Assembly (NCBI RefSeq): GCF_011397635.1
Contig: NC_064761.1
Location: 39,892,143 to 39,956,142, forward strand
Direction: 5' to 3'
Source of the DNA: Epinephelus fuscoguttatus
Taxonomy: Eukaryota; Chordata; Actinopteri; Perciformes; Serranidae
Length of the DNA: 64,000 bases
Below the pieces are notes generated by a model, which worked only from the letters and a program-made list of their open reading frames with translations, was not told the DNA's origin and did no database searches. Every line of letters begins with the position of its first letter. Within the stretch, counting starts at the first letter, position 1. The position numbers and the translations under genes are program-made. Of this stretch, positions 49,308 to 62,835 are shown piece after piece.

Positions 49308-49790
49308 TTTTTTTTAAAAAACCTTTATTTTATCCATTTTTTTTTCTCAAAAAGCAAACATACAAACCATAATGTTACAGCACTAGTCCGTAAAAGATAA
49401 AAAAAGAAATGAGGCACTGCGCTTGCATAATAAGAGACGCAATATGATGAAATTAAATGATAATTATTGTACACATGGATCCGATTCATGCCCAATTCAG
49501 ACATTTGTCCACAGCTATTATCCACTTAACTCCAGATTATATTTAACTCCCTGAGATTCCTACGGTTTCCTCCATTTCTGCAGAACAAGATGAGCTCTTC
49601 CGTTGATATAGTGTCCTATTTCTTCCAGAGTCGCAACCTCAGACATCAGAGGTTTCCTTGTGGAAGTAGAAGGAGGGTCATCCCCGGCTCACTTCACTAT
49701 GATGGCTTTCCTCGTTAGTGTTATAAGCCATTGAACCCACTTCCTTGTATTGTTCAAGAGAGTCAGGGACATTTCCAAGCAGACATAAAA
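49308..49790 (-). mobile_element. 5'-truncated L1-like LINE 3' end in sh3rf1 intron 1
   Basis: The minus strand encodes LITLTRKAIIVK-stop-AGDDPP and SEVATLEEIGHYINGRAHLV followed by LQKWRKP, the C-terminus of an L1-type ORF2. After about 250 bases come AATAAA (49323-49328 region, minus strand) and a poly(A) run (T run 49307-49316). Two stops show it is dead. Confidence 0.8.
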
Positions 49791-52700
49791 GCGGATTTGC
49801 TGACTTGTGTTCATTTTTATTTGATGCTGTGTATTAACCAAGTTTAGGTTATATGTAGAGCTCTAACATATGCATTAATGCTTATGTATTAAGGCTTTAA
49901 TTAACATTAATAACGTCACTCTACCTATTTGATGAGTGTGTTGGTGTGTGTATGCGTGTCTGTCTTTTGTGTGTTTAGTTGATGGGAAATGAGACGCTAT
50001 TCTTTCCTCGGCTCTTGGGGATGTAATTAGGTCATTGTCTCGTCTTTGGTAATGAGAGCTTTATACAAGGAACACTTTTTTCTTTTTTATAGGCCTCTTA
50101 CGTTTGATGGATCCCTCCACCTGCCATTACTTCTCATTATCTTCAAATCCACTGAATTGATTCTAAACAAACAGGAAGCAAAACGCAGCCTTTTAATTTG
50201 GTATTATTTGCTACTGATTGAAGGAAGACGTCTAATTCTACCCACAAGACATTGCCAAGTCTTTCGTTTCCCAGTTATTTTTATAATAACGTTGCGGTGC
50301 GTTTTGTCCCATCTCTTTGTAGTTGATTTATTTCTTCGGAGAAAAAGAATGTTGTTTATGGGTTCCTTATGTAGAGGTATCTCATTAAAATTCCTGTGCA
50401 CCTCCCTTGTCTGAGGTCGATGAGTCACACTGGCCCTCTTTGATGACATCATATTGTTGTTGAAGCCTTTCCTCTTGGCCGACTGGCTGACCTCTGCCTG
50501 TGCGACAGAACCCCGTCATTACACCCTCACACTGCCCACATACTGGCAAACACATACTTACTGCTTTCCACCGGGAAATTTTCAAGAGGGCTTTGGTTTA
50601 TTCATTCCTGCTCTCTCAACACGCTCACACTTTTCCCTTGCCTCCTCTGTATTTCCCACGGAGGTCTACAAGTAGCCGTGACCTTCTGGACAGTGCGTGT
50701 CAGGGATTTGGGAGCCACCTGTAATTTTCTCTTATGAGACACTGACACAAGCTGTATTTTTTTCCCATAATTTCTGCCATGTACCTCCTCCCTCCTTGCT
50801 TTCTAAATCCAGGCTGGAGCCTGTTAGAGGTCTAATGAGATTAGAGTTTATTAGACAGTGAGTCGGCACCGCTCCCCGTTCTCCTCATACGGCTGACTGC
50901 TGACTCTCATTCTGAGGAAACAAAACACTTGTTATTTAGTGAGGCAATCTGTGTGTCTGTGTCTCTGGTTGCCACTATTTGTTTATACGCACTTATCTAA
51001 TACACCTCAAGTCAGTTTGTTTCTTGTTGACAAGTGCAGTTTTTCAGTGCCAGATAATTGATTATATTTTTAAATGAATGTTTTCTGACTGTGTTAAAGT
51101 ATTCAGAGAGTAAGCAGATAATGAGACATTTTCACACCACCAACTTGTAAGTGGAACATAATGATGTGGAGCCCAGACGGTTGGAAATCCATCAATTTAT
51201 CTGTTTCTTAAACTGCCCATCCTTTACAAGCTCACAGTGGAGTGGAGCCTATCCCATTATGCATTGGAGGAGAATCTGCAACTTGAACATGTGAGCAGTC
51301 TAACACACTCATCATCACTTTCACATTCCTCATCATTCTTACAATGTTTTAAAAAACATACAATGAATGAGCAAGTGGCCAGTTACGCTGTGGGAAATCA
51401 CTGTCCTCTACGTATAGGTTTACATAATCCCCAAGGTGCAGCTCAAAAGACGTAATCTTATGATTAAGGTGCAGCCATTGCCTCTTCATTGTAGGGTAAC
51501 ACTGCTCCCCTGACTAAGGGTGTGTGTCTCTCTTTGTCTTTTAGGGCTTTCAAGATTTTCCAGACTCACAAAGGAATGAGTTGACTTGTTTTGCCCAGTC
51601 TCCTTTTAACCTCTTTCCCCCAGACAGAGAAGGATGTTTTGTGTTAGTGAGTGTGTCTCTGAGGAATGCCATGAGTAGTTGCAGGTCACTGTTTCTCCTC
51701 AAAACATTGGGCTTGTCTAGTCTCGCCCCAATTGCCAGCTCATGTTCACCTTCTTCAGTAAACCTTCTTTAAATCTCAACGTATATTTATGTGTGCCTTT
51801 TGACTGTTGTTTTTGCTGTTTGCTGTAATGCTGTTCTTTGACTCACTGGTAAGTGTGGTGGATTTGAAAGGATGGTAGAGGCCTGTGTCTGTTGTACGCA
51901 TGAATTCTGTAGTTCTGGTGATAGTCATTCATGCAGTGATGTGCCTCGGCACCTGAAAGCCCCGGGGCAGACTCAGCTGTGGCAGTTGTATCTTGTTGCA
52001 AGACATCTTTTCATATTCATCCAAAGTGCTAGCCATCTGGCCATTATTTTCTGGACAGTTTCAACTGTGTTGCTCTGTGCGAACTGATGATTACATTTAA
52101 CCTCACTGTGTAGGTTGTGTTAACAAAGATGTGTTTGTTGTTATTTCCAGCGGTTTTAACAATAAACTCTGGGGTGGTCCACCAACCAAAAATGCCACAT
52201 TTGCCAACAGCTCAAGCCTGCTTCTTCCGTCCATATCTCATCTCCTGCCAAGTCTGTCAGCATGACAATAGTAAGGGAAGCAGTCATGACCTTCTTTAAA
52301 CATCCCCCCCCGTCACACCTGTGGGGGCCAATGAAAGCCTTTCTTTAGCTCTTCTTTATATGTGGGGTCCAGTGGCCAAGGTTCCTGGAAAAATATTTTG
52401 TGGACCTGCTCTTGTCAGTTGTTTTACACACCACTTTGAGTAGGTGTGCTGTCATATGTTAATGCAGTCTATATCAGTAACATTATGTAAGCTGGTCTCC
52501 TGGCTTTGGTGTTATGTACTGACACCAAATTGATTTACAACTGTTTTTAGTGTCGTATATTCTTTTAACTGTTTTGTCAGCTGTTTGACAACATGTGTCT
52601 CATTGTGTCCCTCCTTTATTCCCAAGGTGCCCCTAATACCTGCCTGGCCTTAACAGAGCAGTTTGACCTCTCACCCTGTGTTGTGATTGGTGGGCCAGGA

Positions 52701-53569
52701 TTGGTCATCCATGGGCCGTTTGACCGCTGGCATGTTAAGTGCTCAGTTCCCATCCCTAAGGCAGAATCATGATTTGCTGGGAGTTTCGTTTTTCAGTTGT
52801 TTGACCTCTGACCCGGGAGCTATTACTGGCTCTTGATACATCTTCACACAGTGCGGTTGCCTGTGGCTCACCTTGCTGCAGCACAAGAGATGTGTGGTCC
52901 CAGACCTCCTTCTGAGATGGAGAAAAATATTTCTATCGAATATTTTAAATGTTTTCCTGAGATCTCTGGCCTTTCTTCTGTAAGCTGAGGGTGTTTGCTG
53001 TTCTGCTATATGCTGAAAAGTTTCCTGTTTTTCTTAGAGAGCCCAGAGGTGCAGTTAATCTGCGGCTGTCCCCTGAGTGACATCTTTGTCCCAGCTGTGA
53101 GAAGGCACTGGGTATCCGGAGTCCAGAGGATGATGTGTTGCATACTTTATTTTGAGGCATTGTGTATTTTTTCCGCATACCTGCTGTAATGAGTGCCAGT
53201 GTTACTGCCCAGCCACAGCTTATGCACCATGGGTTGTCGCAACACATTTATTTGCAGTCAAAACAGTAGTCACAATCAGAAGAGACTCGGAAACTGTAGA
53301 TGGCTCCCTAAAGTATACATTTATAATCAAGGCTGCTTGTCACAGGTAGTTAAATGCAGCATAACTGATAAGAGAAACTAAATTGCAGCATTATGTATCT
53401 TTGAAGAGAATGATTTTATCAAGATCCCAGGTTAACAATATCTTGTGAAAATTATCAGCATTCCAGGCCTACTATCGATGTGTGTCTGCAACTAATGAAT
53501 AGTTTTTCAGATGTCTTTGTTTTTTGTTTTTTTTTTATTACTGACAGCAGTCCAAAACTCAAAAGGATA

Positions 53570-53611
53570 CTGTTTACAATGATAGAAAAACTGTTTACAA
53601 TGATAGAAAAA
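53570..53611. repeat. Two tandem copies of a 21-bp unit
   Basis: ctgtttacaatgatagaaaa with a final a is present twice in direct succession, without change. Confidence 0.9.
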
Positions 53612-54158
53612 CACAGATAAACAGAGAACCCACCCCAATTAAGCTGGAATCATAGAGTATAGTCCCTTTTGTCCTGCCTGTTCAAGGCGGGAATGTCACG
53701 CCATTATTCCACTTCGCCGTTCTTTTTAAAAGGCACAAATGTGGAATGGGGGTACAGAGTTATTGTGCCTTTAATCCGGCAGCAAAGGTAGTAATAGTGC
53801 CGAATTGATGTCTGTGTAAAACGGACAGCTGGCAAGATGGGACCATGGACGGGACAGGTGTGACGTTTTGACGGTGTACTATGTGTGCAACCCAATGCTG
53901 GGAGATATAAAAAGCAACAAGCAGCAGTTAGTAGATAACTATAACTATATATATATAACTATAGATAGTAGATAACTCACAGAGGATGAACAGTTCCAGA
54001 AATGAGGTCTCGGAGCTCTTTACCCTCCGAGCAGAGGTTAAGATAAACTGCTATATCACAGAGATGGTAAATGATTGATATTTCCATGTTATGCCATATG
54101 TTGTTGATTAGAAAGGGCTGCTGACATGCATGTTATATGTCACACTAGAGGTTGACAC

Positions 54159-54624
54159 TAGCTATGTTTCCATCCAAAAGTGATTCAAATCATTGGGAAA
54201 TGCGCATTAAAAGAAATACGAATCCTGTGTGTTTCCATTAAATGTACGGACTTTGGTGAAAACTACGAACTTGCGCGAGTTTTCCACAGAACCGGAAACA
54301 AAACAAGTCTTTCATTCTTCTTCTTCTACGTTTTCTAGCGGTTGGTAACCAGCTTATAAATGCATTACCGCCTTCCCAACACAGAGTGTGGATATCACCA
54401 TGGAGGGAGGTGCGCTACGTCAGACTTAATTCGAACATAACTGTTTCCATCCCCCGTTTTGCGAATCAACATTTTTTCTGAATCAACCAAAACCTGACTA
54501 AAGCGAGCGTATTTTAGTTTGTGCAAATCAGGGGATTTTAATTCGAATTTTGGCGTTTCCATCATAATTTTCCAATGCAATACTTCTAGATTCACATCTA
54601 AACAGGCTGATGGAAACATGGCTA
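54159..54624. mobile_element. MITE with TAGCTATGTTTCCATC ends
   Basis: TAGCTATGTTTCCATC and GATGGAAACATGGCTA are inverted ends. Inside, further tgtttccat and attcgaa blocks repeat. Superfamily not decided: the target duplication, if present, is short. Confidence 0.7.
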
Positions 54625-54676
54625 CTGTTGCATATCACACCTGACACCCCTCTTTGCTGGCATATGCGTAAGGTCG

Positions 54677-55343
54677 TAAGGTCCAGACACACCAAACTGG
54701 CTCCAGACAACTAGCGGTGACGAAAGCCCTACGCTGCATCACCTCTCGTTGCCCAAAAAGTTGCACATGAGCACACCGCAAAGACTTCAACTGAGGGCCA
54801 ACCAGCACATATGTTCTGCATTAGCGTAAGCAGAAATAAATTTTCACACCAGCAGATGGCAGTGGTACGTGAAAACGTCACTCAAAAAGGAAAACTGGAA
54901 AACCATCTTGAGGCTAGTTAGCCAGTTAGCATATTAACAACACAATTCAGTGTTGAAAAAATAAAGCATATTTACAGTGCGCTAGTAAACAGTAACACAA
55001 ACCATCAACCATCATAAACTGTTTCTGCCAGAGAGCTCAAGGGCTTAAAAAAAAAAAAAGAAAAAGTTACCTTATGTCGCAAACTTGTTTTGGTCTCACT
55101 GCCTCTGGACTCTAGCTGTTTGCTTACTTTCCTCACTTCTGACTCTGTTCTTGTGCACTGAGAATGAGCTGAACTGCCAGTCACGACTGCCATAGCTGCT
55201 GATGCCAATTCAACATGCTGAATCAGCTGAAAAAGCCAACTAACACTGACGAGAGCCAAGACACACAAGAGGGCCACGGATGCTCACCGAAGCCCTCCCC
55301 AATGACCGAACACCGACTGTTTGCTTGGTGTGTCAGGGCCTTA
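54677..55343. mobile_element. Non-autonomous DNA element, CAGACACACCAAAC family, copy 1
   Basis: TAAGGTCCAGACACACCAAAC-type left end and GCTTGGTGTGTCAGGGCCTTA-type right end are inverted. A related copy lies at 62281-62835. Confidence 0.72.
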
Positions 55344-58021
55344 AAATCCCACACTGGGGCGACATTGTAGAATCGTTGTCTGGTCCTGTGCTAAAAAGTA
55401 AAGAAGGCGCTTCGTAGTGGCCATGTAGTGCAACTTCTGTGCTAAAACAGCTTTCGACAGTTTTGGCAGAATAAAAAACAGTATTTAATAATTTATCAAA
55501 GTAGCTTTTTTCAATAGATTCATTGATATAGTTTTTGAGATTTTCCTTCTCCAATACAGGTGGTAAGAAAATGATTAGTCTGCATTGTATTTTGGAATAA
55601 AATAGCATAAATCTTGAAAACCAGGCTACTGAAAGCATGTGTTTGCAGTTACTCCACATGCGTGGGGTCTCTGTTGCTGACAGTGTGTGATTAATTATTG
55701 AAGTGGAGTTGAATACGGGAGAGCGCTAACAAAGACTTGGGGTAGGGGCTTTCATCCATAATATGCTGTCTCCACACACATCCCACCACAAGCGCTGACT
55801 GGAGAACTACGTTCCAACTCATATCCCATCATACCTTTTCTGATTAGAGGCCCATGCACTTTGAGCCCAGTTGTTTTACACAACCACAAACCGAGCCCTC
55901 TGTGAGTTTGGCCTGGTGAAGCCAGGGCGATGTTTGTTTTAATGAGTCACAGACTGACTTTAGATCCACGAGGACCATTATACAGTGCACACCCACAAAA
56001 ACACAGGTGTGTAGTCAGTACACAAACAGGTCCACGACAACAGTGTGTTGAAATATCAGTGCAGGCTTGAGCCAGCCAGCCTGTGTTTTTATTCTCCATG
56101 TTAGAAAGGTGTGATCTTCATGCTGATTATGTCAAGGAGAGGCCCATTAGCTCCCATGTATATGGACATCCTGATTAGTTTTAGAGGCACCAGCATCTGT
56201 CTCTCCTTTCTCCCCAGTGCTTAATGGTATTACTGTGGACTGAGTAACCACAGCAACCTGGGATTTTTGTAATGTGAGTCTGTGCCAGCAGAATTGTCTG
56301 CTTGTCAAATGTCTCCAGGCTTATGAGCTTTGCTCCGGCCTCTAATGGCCAGTCAAAACCAAGATAGTCATGAAAAGTTTAGATTCTTTACTAACACTTT
56401 ATTGTATAAATATATGCTATATACTCTCTTTTTATACTGAGCACCAGAAAACATAGAACTGCTGGCTGTTTTCACATTACATTTCTGCTGTAAAGTGAAA
56501 ACTGAACTGTCCTTGCAAAGCACAAACCTGGAGCCTCTGCCAGAGCAGGAGTGACACAAACTCGTTAAATGGAGAAACTGCTGTAATTGTGCAGCACAGT
56601 CCTGTTAAGTTTTAACCACTCAGCAAACCTTTTGCAGAAGAACAAGAAACTAGTGAGAGCTCCAAATGGAGTTCCTGAGATTTACACTTCTTACTCCAGA
56701 ACGTGATGCCTCACTTTAGTATTCAGTGGCGAGTAAGGAAACCTAGCAGCTACATGTTACATCTGGGCTCAGTCGAGGGTGGAATGGGCAAACACACTCA
56801 CACACTTTCTTAAGGAAGTGAAAAATGGTCAGTGCTGTGGTGCTTCTTGAGACGGAAAACAGATACAGTGTTTGTGCCTTGGCCCTGAGCCAGTACTGTG
56901 TCAATATCCTGGCTTTGTTTGTCCACTGTAGAGGAGTACAAATACCAGCCAATGCAAGCAAATGTCCCTCAGTTGCCCACTAGTCTGACATGCAACAGTG
57001 GACAATTGTAAGATAATTCACAGACAACAATAGACAGCTGTGATTATAGCAGGTTTTATTTGAGATTTAGCAGCCCACAGAGTGGGTAGTTGTCCAGTTC
57101 CTGGTCAGATTTCCCGAAGACTTGCAACTCCCTGCGTAAATCGAAGTCAGCCAAAGCAGAGCAGAGCAGGTGGCTCACCCTGAATGACTAAGAGGAACAA
57201 AAGGCCACAGACACTGCACGCTTTCACCAGCACAGTGGAGAGTAATGTGAGGAAATGCTTAGTATTCAGCTCATATTGACTGGTACTCAATACACAGATA
57301 CTGTGACATTTGTGAACTAATCCCTCTGTAGCTTGGATACAAGCAAACTTCCTATGTGCATCTCCTCTCTTAGTGCTATTCCATGTTACTAAATACCTGA
57401 CAAATGAAGGTGCCTATGATTTTACAATCTAATTACTGATTAAAATAATTAGTTTTACTCAAATACTCTATTGATTAGTGAGGTGCTTACTCAGCTATTG
57501 CCACTGGTAGTGGGTGAAAATCTAATTGTACTCACGGGAGGCAACATTGACTCGTCTCCAGTGTCTTTAAATAGTGTTACAGCATGGTCAGAGGCAGTGT
57601 TGGCCAAGTTGGCGAGTGTTTTGCTAGATTGAGCAAGTTTCCAGATCCTTTCAGTGACTTTATGTCTAAATAGCAACCAGCGACTAATTTATTGACTTAA
57701 TTGGACTAAACAGAGAAACAATTTATTCCCATGCATGCTGTAAAGAGTAATCAAAATCCATGGCTCTTCCACCATCAGCCGGGGTCTCTCCCCCTCTCTC
57801 CTCTTGCGCTGTGCAGTAGGTGTGGGACAGGCAGGTGGAGATGAGATGCTGCTCGCCGTGGGTGTTCAGTTATAGTGACTTTCTGTGGATAAGTTGACAC
57901 GCTTGCTGTCTGGATTGGAAGCGCAACAAGGTGTTGCGCTATAGTGTACTGTATATGCGATAGTGTGCCACTCAAATATTTTGTTTAGGATTTTTCTATC
58001 GAATCTAATACATTGATTTCA

Positions 58022-58500
58022 TGTAACCGCTTAGCCTGTTGGGGGTCGTGGGGGGGCTGGAGCGTATCCTGGCATAGGCAGAGTGCACCCTGGACAGGTT
58101 GCCAGACTATCGCAGGGCTAAGGGGGCGATCACACAGAAATGAGACGCTAGAGACACGGGCGCTTCAAAGACGCTTGAAATGCTGGAAATGCTTATTCAA
58201 TGCGCGCTAGCTACTGCCGTCTGATGCTCAAAAAGTTGAAAATATTTTAACTTCTCAGTGTCTACGCACGTCTAAAGGGTGCTGGAAAAACACCCATCTA
58301 AAAAGACGCTTGAACGCCGGTCAGACGCGCCGTATTGTAGGAAAACAATGGTTTTACTGGCGTTGCGTTTATAGCATTCAATGTTGGATTCATCAATTAA
58401 CCTGCATGTTTTTGGGCTCCCCCTCCCAGAGGTTCGAACCCCCCACTCCGGGTTTGAACCAGGAACCCTCTTGCTGTGAAGCGACAGTGCTAACCACGGT
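58022..58500. repeat. Common fish repeat, opened by a second element
   Basis: gggggtcgtgggggggctgg, ctggacaggttgccagac and later attaacctgcatgtttttgg and ttgctgtgaagcgacagtgc are ends of a familiar fish repeat. Between them (about 58123-58370) is unrelated sequence rich in gacgct/agcgtc blocks, probably a later insertion. Confidence 0.6.
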
Positions 58501-60622
58501 ATTCAATCTAATATAAGGAAGTTTTAATGCTCCGTTAATGTGCAATATAGTCACCAATATGAAAATGAATGTATGAAGTCATCTGGCAAATATAAGCAAC
58601 TTTTGGAGCTAGTGCAACGACTTTTATTGGAAAAGATTCACCAATACTGGGTAGAGGTTGTGTAATTCATAGTGTGTTGCAGACAGAAATAGATATTAAA
58701 TGGACATTGTTATCCACCATGCGCATACATTTTGCTTTTTGACTGATTTCTAGATCTGATCTGTAAAACTCTTGAAAATTATTTGGAAATGTTACTCATC
58801 TGATTTTCATCAGTTGCCCATCCCAGTTCTGTACCTCTGTTTTTGCTGCTCCTAATTGTTCTTACTTTACTAGTCTGCATGTTCGTGTCACAGAACCATA
58901 TTATAGGTTCAGAATGGCAAGCCTTGCTTCCTCTCTGTGCCTCATTTTCTTTTTGGTCTTTTGATCTCACACTGTTTCTCTCCCACTCTTTTTCTAGTTT
59001 GCGTCTAGCTTCCTTGCTCTCTCTGTCTGCTCTGAAATGTGAGTGGGTTCCTGTGAGAACAGTTGTTAAGCCCTGTGTATGAACTGGCACAGAGTTAAAG
59101 AGTTCTGTTCTTTCAGTTTCGTAGTCAGACACGCAGACTGGGTGATCCCGGGGCCACCCAGAACCGGCCTTTACTCCTCATCTGAGGCCAGCCAGGTAAA
59201 GAAACCAGCCCATACACATAAGGCTCCCCAAAGAGATGTGCCAGTTCATGTGCAAGTGGTTTCGTGCAATTGCATTTTTATAGTAGAGCCTACACATAAA
59301 CCCAAACACACGAGCTTCATGAAAACCGCATGTGTGACAGCTCTACGGTGTGTGCATACGCTCTCCCATAAATCCATACTCCCTTCCTGCTAAAATGCTT
59401 TTCTTCTGATGACTAATCTATAGCTTACTAAGTGCACTCAGCTCAGAAATGTCTTGATTGTATGTCCATGTGTTGAATGTTTTTATAGACCCCACCACCA
59501 TCACCACCACCTAAACTCAGAAATCTCAATGTATTTCCTGGTTTTGCACATGGCTGCCTTATGTACCCTGCCTGTATCCCAACCCCAGGAAGAATGGCTT
59601 TGATCATAGTCTAGCACCCAGATTCCCATGAGCCCCCAGACTGCACCTCAGGGTCAGGAACTGGCATAAAAATGGTAGATTGCTGGGGTCAGTGAGTGGT
59701 TACCCCTGAGATGTGTTTGTGTGTAACTGGCACTTAAGGGAGTAGTGGCCACAGTCCCAGTCCAGTGGTTTTTTTGTATCTTAGCATGAGGCGAAGTGAG
59801 GGATGCTTTCACTGACTCAGGAACATGGAAGAAAATTAGGAGGAACAGCAGGAGAGTTTCGAGGACTTTTGAAAATTTCCTGTTCATCTCATATGTGATC
59901 CAAGCTTCCATCTGGGCTCCAGACTGCTCTGAGTGTTGTCGTGCTTGTAGACTAATGTGTGGGACCTCATTTGCTATGTAGTGAGGGAAACAAACAAGCA
60001 CAGTGGATTGTCGTAGGGTAAAGCTTTTGAAAAAGCCTGAATGGTTTATTGCCTCTTTCCCTCCCTACAAAATGCAGTCAAGTAGATAAATGATTCACAG
60101 TTCCCCAGGGCTGGGCTTGGATTTGATTGATTCAGATTTCTGCTTGTGGGCTCCGTTTATTGCATTATGGTGCTGGTATAGTGGAAAGTGGTCTAACAAA
60201 AAGCATGGAAAGTTGTTTCTCTATGGGAAATGCCAGAGAAATCAATACCTGGGAAAGTTAAGGTAATTTATCATGTTGATTCACAAATACTGTAAATCCA
60301 ATATTGTAATAATAATTCATTCATTTGTAAACATTTCCTGTAATGGCCTAGATAAAACTAGGGCTCCATAAATGCACTCATGGGGTCTTTTTTTCCTCAG
60401 TAGCAGTTTGAGTTGCGGGCTGGATAAGTGATCATTCTGATCAGAGCTGATCAGATTGATGGATGAGAGGAGCGGTTGTTGCAGAGGCGAGTGAAAGCAA
60501 ACTTTCAGACACGGTTAAGTCTCACTTTCACTTTGCCTGGTGTTCTGCTGCTCTGTCTGTATCCAGGGTACACTCTGCACTCCCTTGGTACAACAAATTA
60601 CCAAATGGTGTCTGTATTTCAT

Positions 60623-60993
60623 TAGGGCTGCAACTAACGATTATTTACATTGTTGACTAATCTGTCGATTATTTCTTCGATTAGTCGACTAATCATTTTA
60701 TCGAAAAATGTGTTAAAATGTTGAAAAATGTCGATCTGTCTCTCCCAAACCCCAAAATTATGTCATCTAATGTTTTGTTTCGTACTCATGCCAAAGGGTT
60801 TTAGTCCTCCGTTATGGGAGTGTCTAAAGCCGCCAATATTTGATGGTAAGAGGCTGCAATAATATTTTGGGGTGGTTTGATAGTACTTTTCTATGAAAAA
60901 TGACTCAAACTGATTAGTCAACTACTAAAATAATCACAGATTATTTTAATAGTCGATTAGTCATCGATTAGTCAACTAATCGTTGCAGCCCTA
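60623..60993. mobile_element. Non-autonomous hAT element with perfect 8-bp target duplication (GGGCTGCAAC family)
   Basis: Ends TAGGGCTGCAACTAACGATTA and TAATCGTTGCAGCCCTA are inverted. tatttcat is on both sides (60615-60622, 60994-61001). The interior has many gattagtcgactaatc-type palindromes. Confidence 0.9.
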
Positions 60994-61109
60994 TATTTCA
61001 TCAGTGCTCATAATGACCATTCTAGCTCCAAAAATAAAGAATCATTATGTGGTGACAGATGTTCTTATCGTGGTGTGCCACCACAAATAAATGAATGTGT
61101 GGGAAACCT

Positions 61110-61417
61110 TGTGTTTATCTGTCAATTTCTTTGTCAATTCATTGATTAGTTTTTTTTTTCTCTAAAATGGTGAAAATGGTGAAAAATGTCAATCAGTGTT
61201 TCCCTAAGGTCAAGTAGACCCCCTCAAATGTCCTGTTTGGTCCACATCCCAAAGATATTCAATTTATTGTCACAGAGGAGTAAAGAAACCAGAAAATATT
61301 CTCATTTAAGAAGCTGGAATCAGACAATTTTGAGTTGAGTTTGACTCATACGATTATCAGATTAATTGGTGATTAATTTGAAGTTAACAACTAATGGATT
61401 AATCGTTGCAGCTCTGA
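61110..61417. mobile_element. Old GGGCTGCAAC-family hAT copy, left end lost
   Basis: Shares cacagaggagtaaagaaacc and gaaaatattctcatttaaga with the copy at 23692 and ends GGATTAATCGTTGCAGCTCT. The left terminus is missing. Confidence 0.7.
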
Positions 61418-62069
61418 GTACAACCATTTGAATTTGACACTTAACATTTGCAGATTCCTGGACTTCATGGCTTCGCTTGGAGATGTATAAAAATGATGCA
61501 TTCAGTACCATGCTGCCATAAAGGTTTTGTAGTGTCAGAGGGACTTCCTCCTTTCTACTGAATATTTATTTAATGCAAAATGCACATTTCCCAAAATGTC
61601 AAACTGTTTTTTTTTTGGGGGGTTTTTTTGTGAAAGCCCATTAACTTCACCACTGCCCAGGGGCCCATCATTGCACTTTCTCCCAGAACGGGACACTGGC
61701 TGGATTCTCAGTAACTCCCTTTTATAAGATTCACGGCACTGTCAAGAGACCCATAAATAGCCAAAAAAGTGCTCCTGTGTGGAGTTTCCATAGAAACCAG
61801 AGAATGGAAGTTTTTCTTTTGTCTCAAACTGAGAGGGAGACAACGGCTCCCAAAGAGGGAGCTGTGTCATAAGGTTCTGCTGTGACAGGAGCTGCTCATC
61901 TGAAGGTCCCTGTGTGACGGCATTATTCAAATGTCAGTGAGTGAAAGTTTGGCATGTCCTATTTATATATATTTTCACTCGATTGGATCATTCTTGGTGA
62001 TCCTCATGTTTATACTTTTTGGATATAGCTACTAACTGGATATACACCACATTTACCTCTAATGGGACC

Positions 62070-62280
62070 AGTGTTGTCACGATACTGGAATTTCTAAAGT
62101 CAATACAATACTCTGGAAAGTACAGGTATTTGATACCATTTTGGACACCACAGGAAAAAAATGGAAATTGAGGGCATACACTATAATTTTTTATTAAAAG
62201 ATAAATTTAACATGACATTAACTTTTCTTTTATTGGATAGTAGCAGAGAGCAATAGTTTGACTGTAATAAACCTTAATAA
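62070..62280. repeat. Fragment of a fish repeat beginning AGTGTTGTCACGATAC
   Basis: cagtgttgtcacgatactgg and following ataccattttgg resemble a common fish DNA repeat. The right end is unclear. Confidence 0.4.
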
Positions 62281-62835
62281 TTAAAGCCCAGACACACTAA
62301 ACGGACTTGAACTAGCAGCAACGAAGGCCCCCTGCTGCATCCGCAGACGTCTCCATGTCTCAGCCAAAAAGTTGCACATGAACATACTGCAAAGACTACA
62401 GATGGCCAACCAGCACCTATGTTCGGTACTTGCGTTAGATGAAACAACTCTCCACGGCAGCAGACAACGGGAGTCTGTAATCGTCGTTCAAAAAAGGGAA
62501 ACTGGAAGACCGTTTTGACACTAGTTAGCCAGTTAGCACATTAACAATGAAATCTAGTGTGGAAAGAGCAAAGCATATTTAACATTTTATCTAATATCAC
62601 AAGTTTGTTTTGGTATCAGTCCATCTTGACCTTAAGTCTTTCTGTACTTACTCACTTCCATTTCTCTTCTTCTGTGCTGAGCTGAACTGCCAATCAGAGT
62701 GATTTCATTCACTGATGGACTCTGCCATCACCGACAGCAATTCAGCATGCTGGGTCAAAGCTGACTGGGGCTACAGTGCGGGACACAACGTACCAACTAG
62801 GACGACAGATATTTACCGACAGCCGTCCGTCAATC
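62281..62835. mobile_element. CAGACACACCAAAC-family element, copy 2 (right end lost)
   Basis: cccagacacactaaac, aaaaagttgcacatgaacat, gccaaccagcacctatgttc and gttagccagttagcacatta match 54677-55343 in order. The right terminus is not recognisable. Confidence 0.68.
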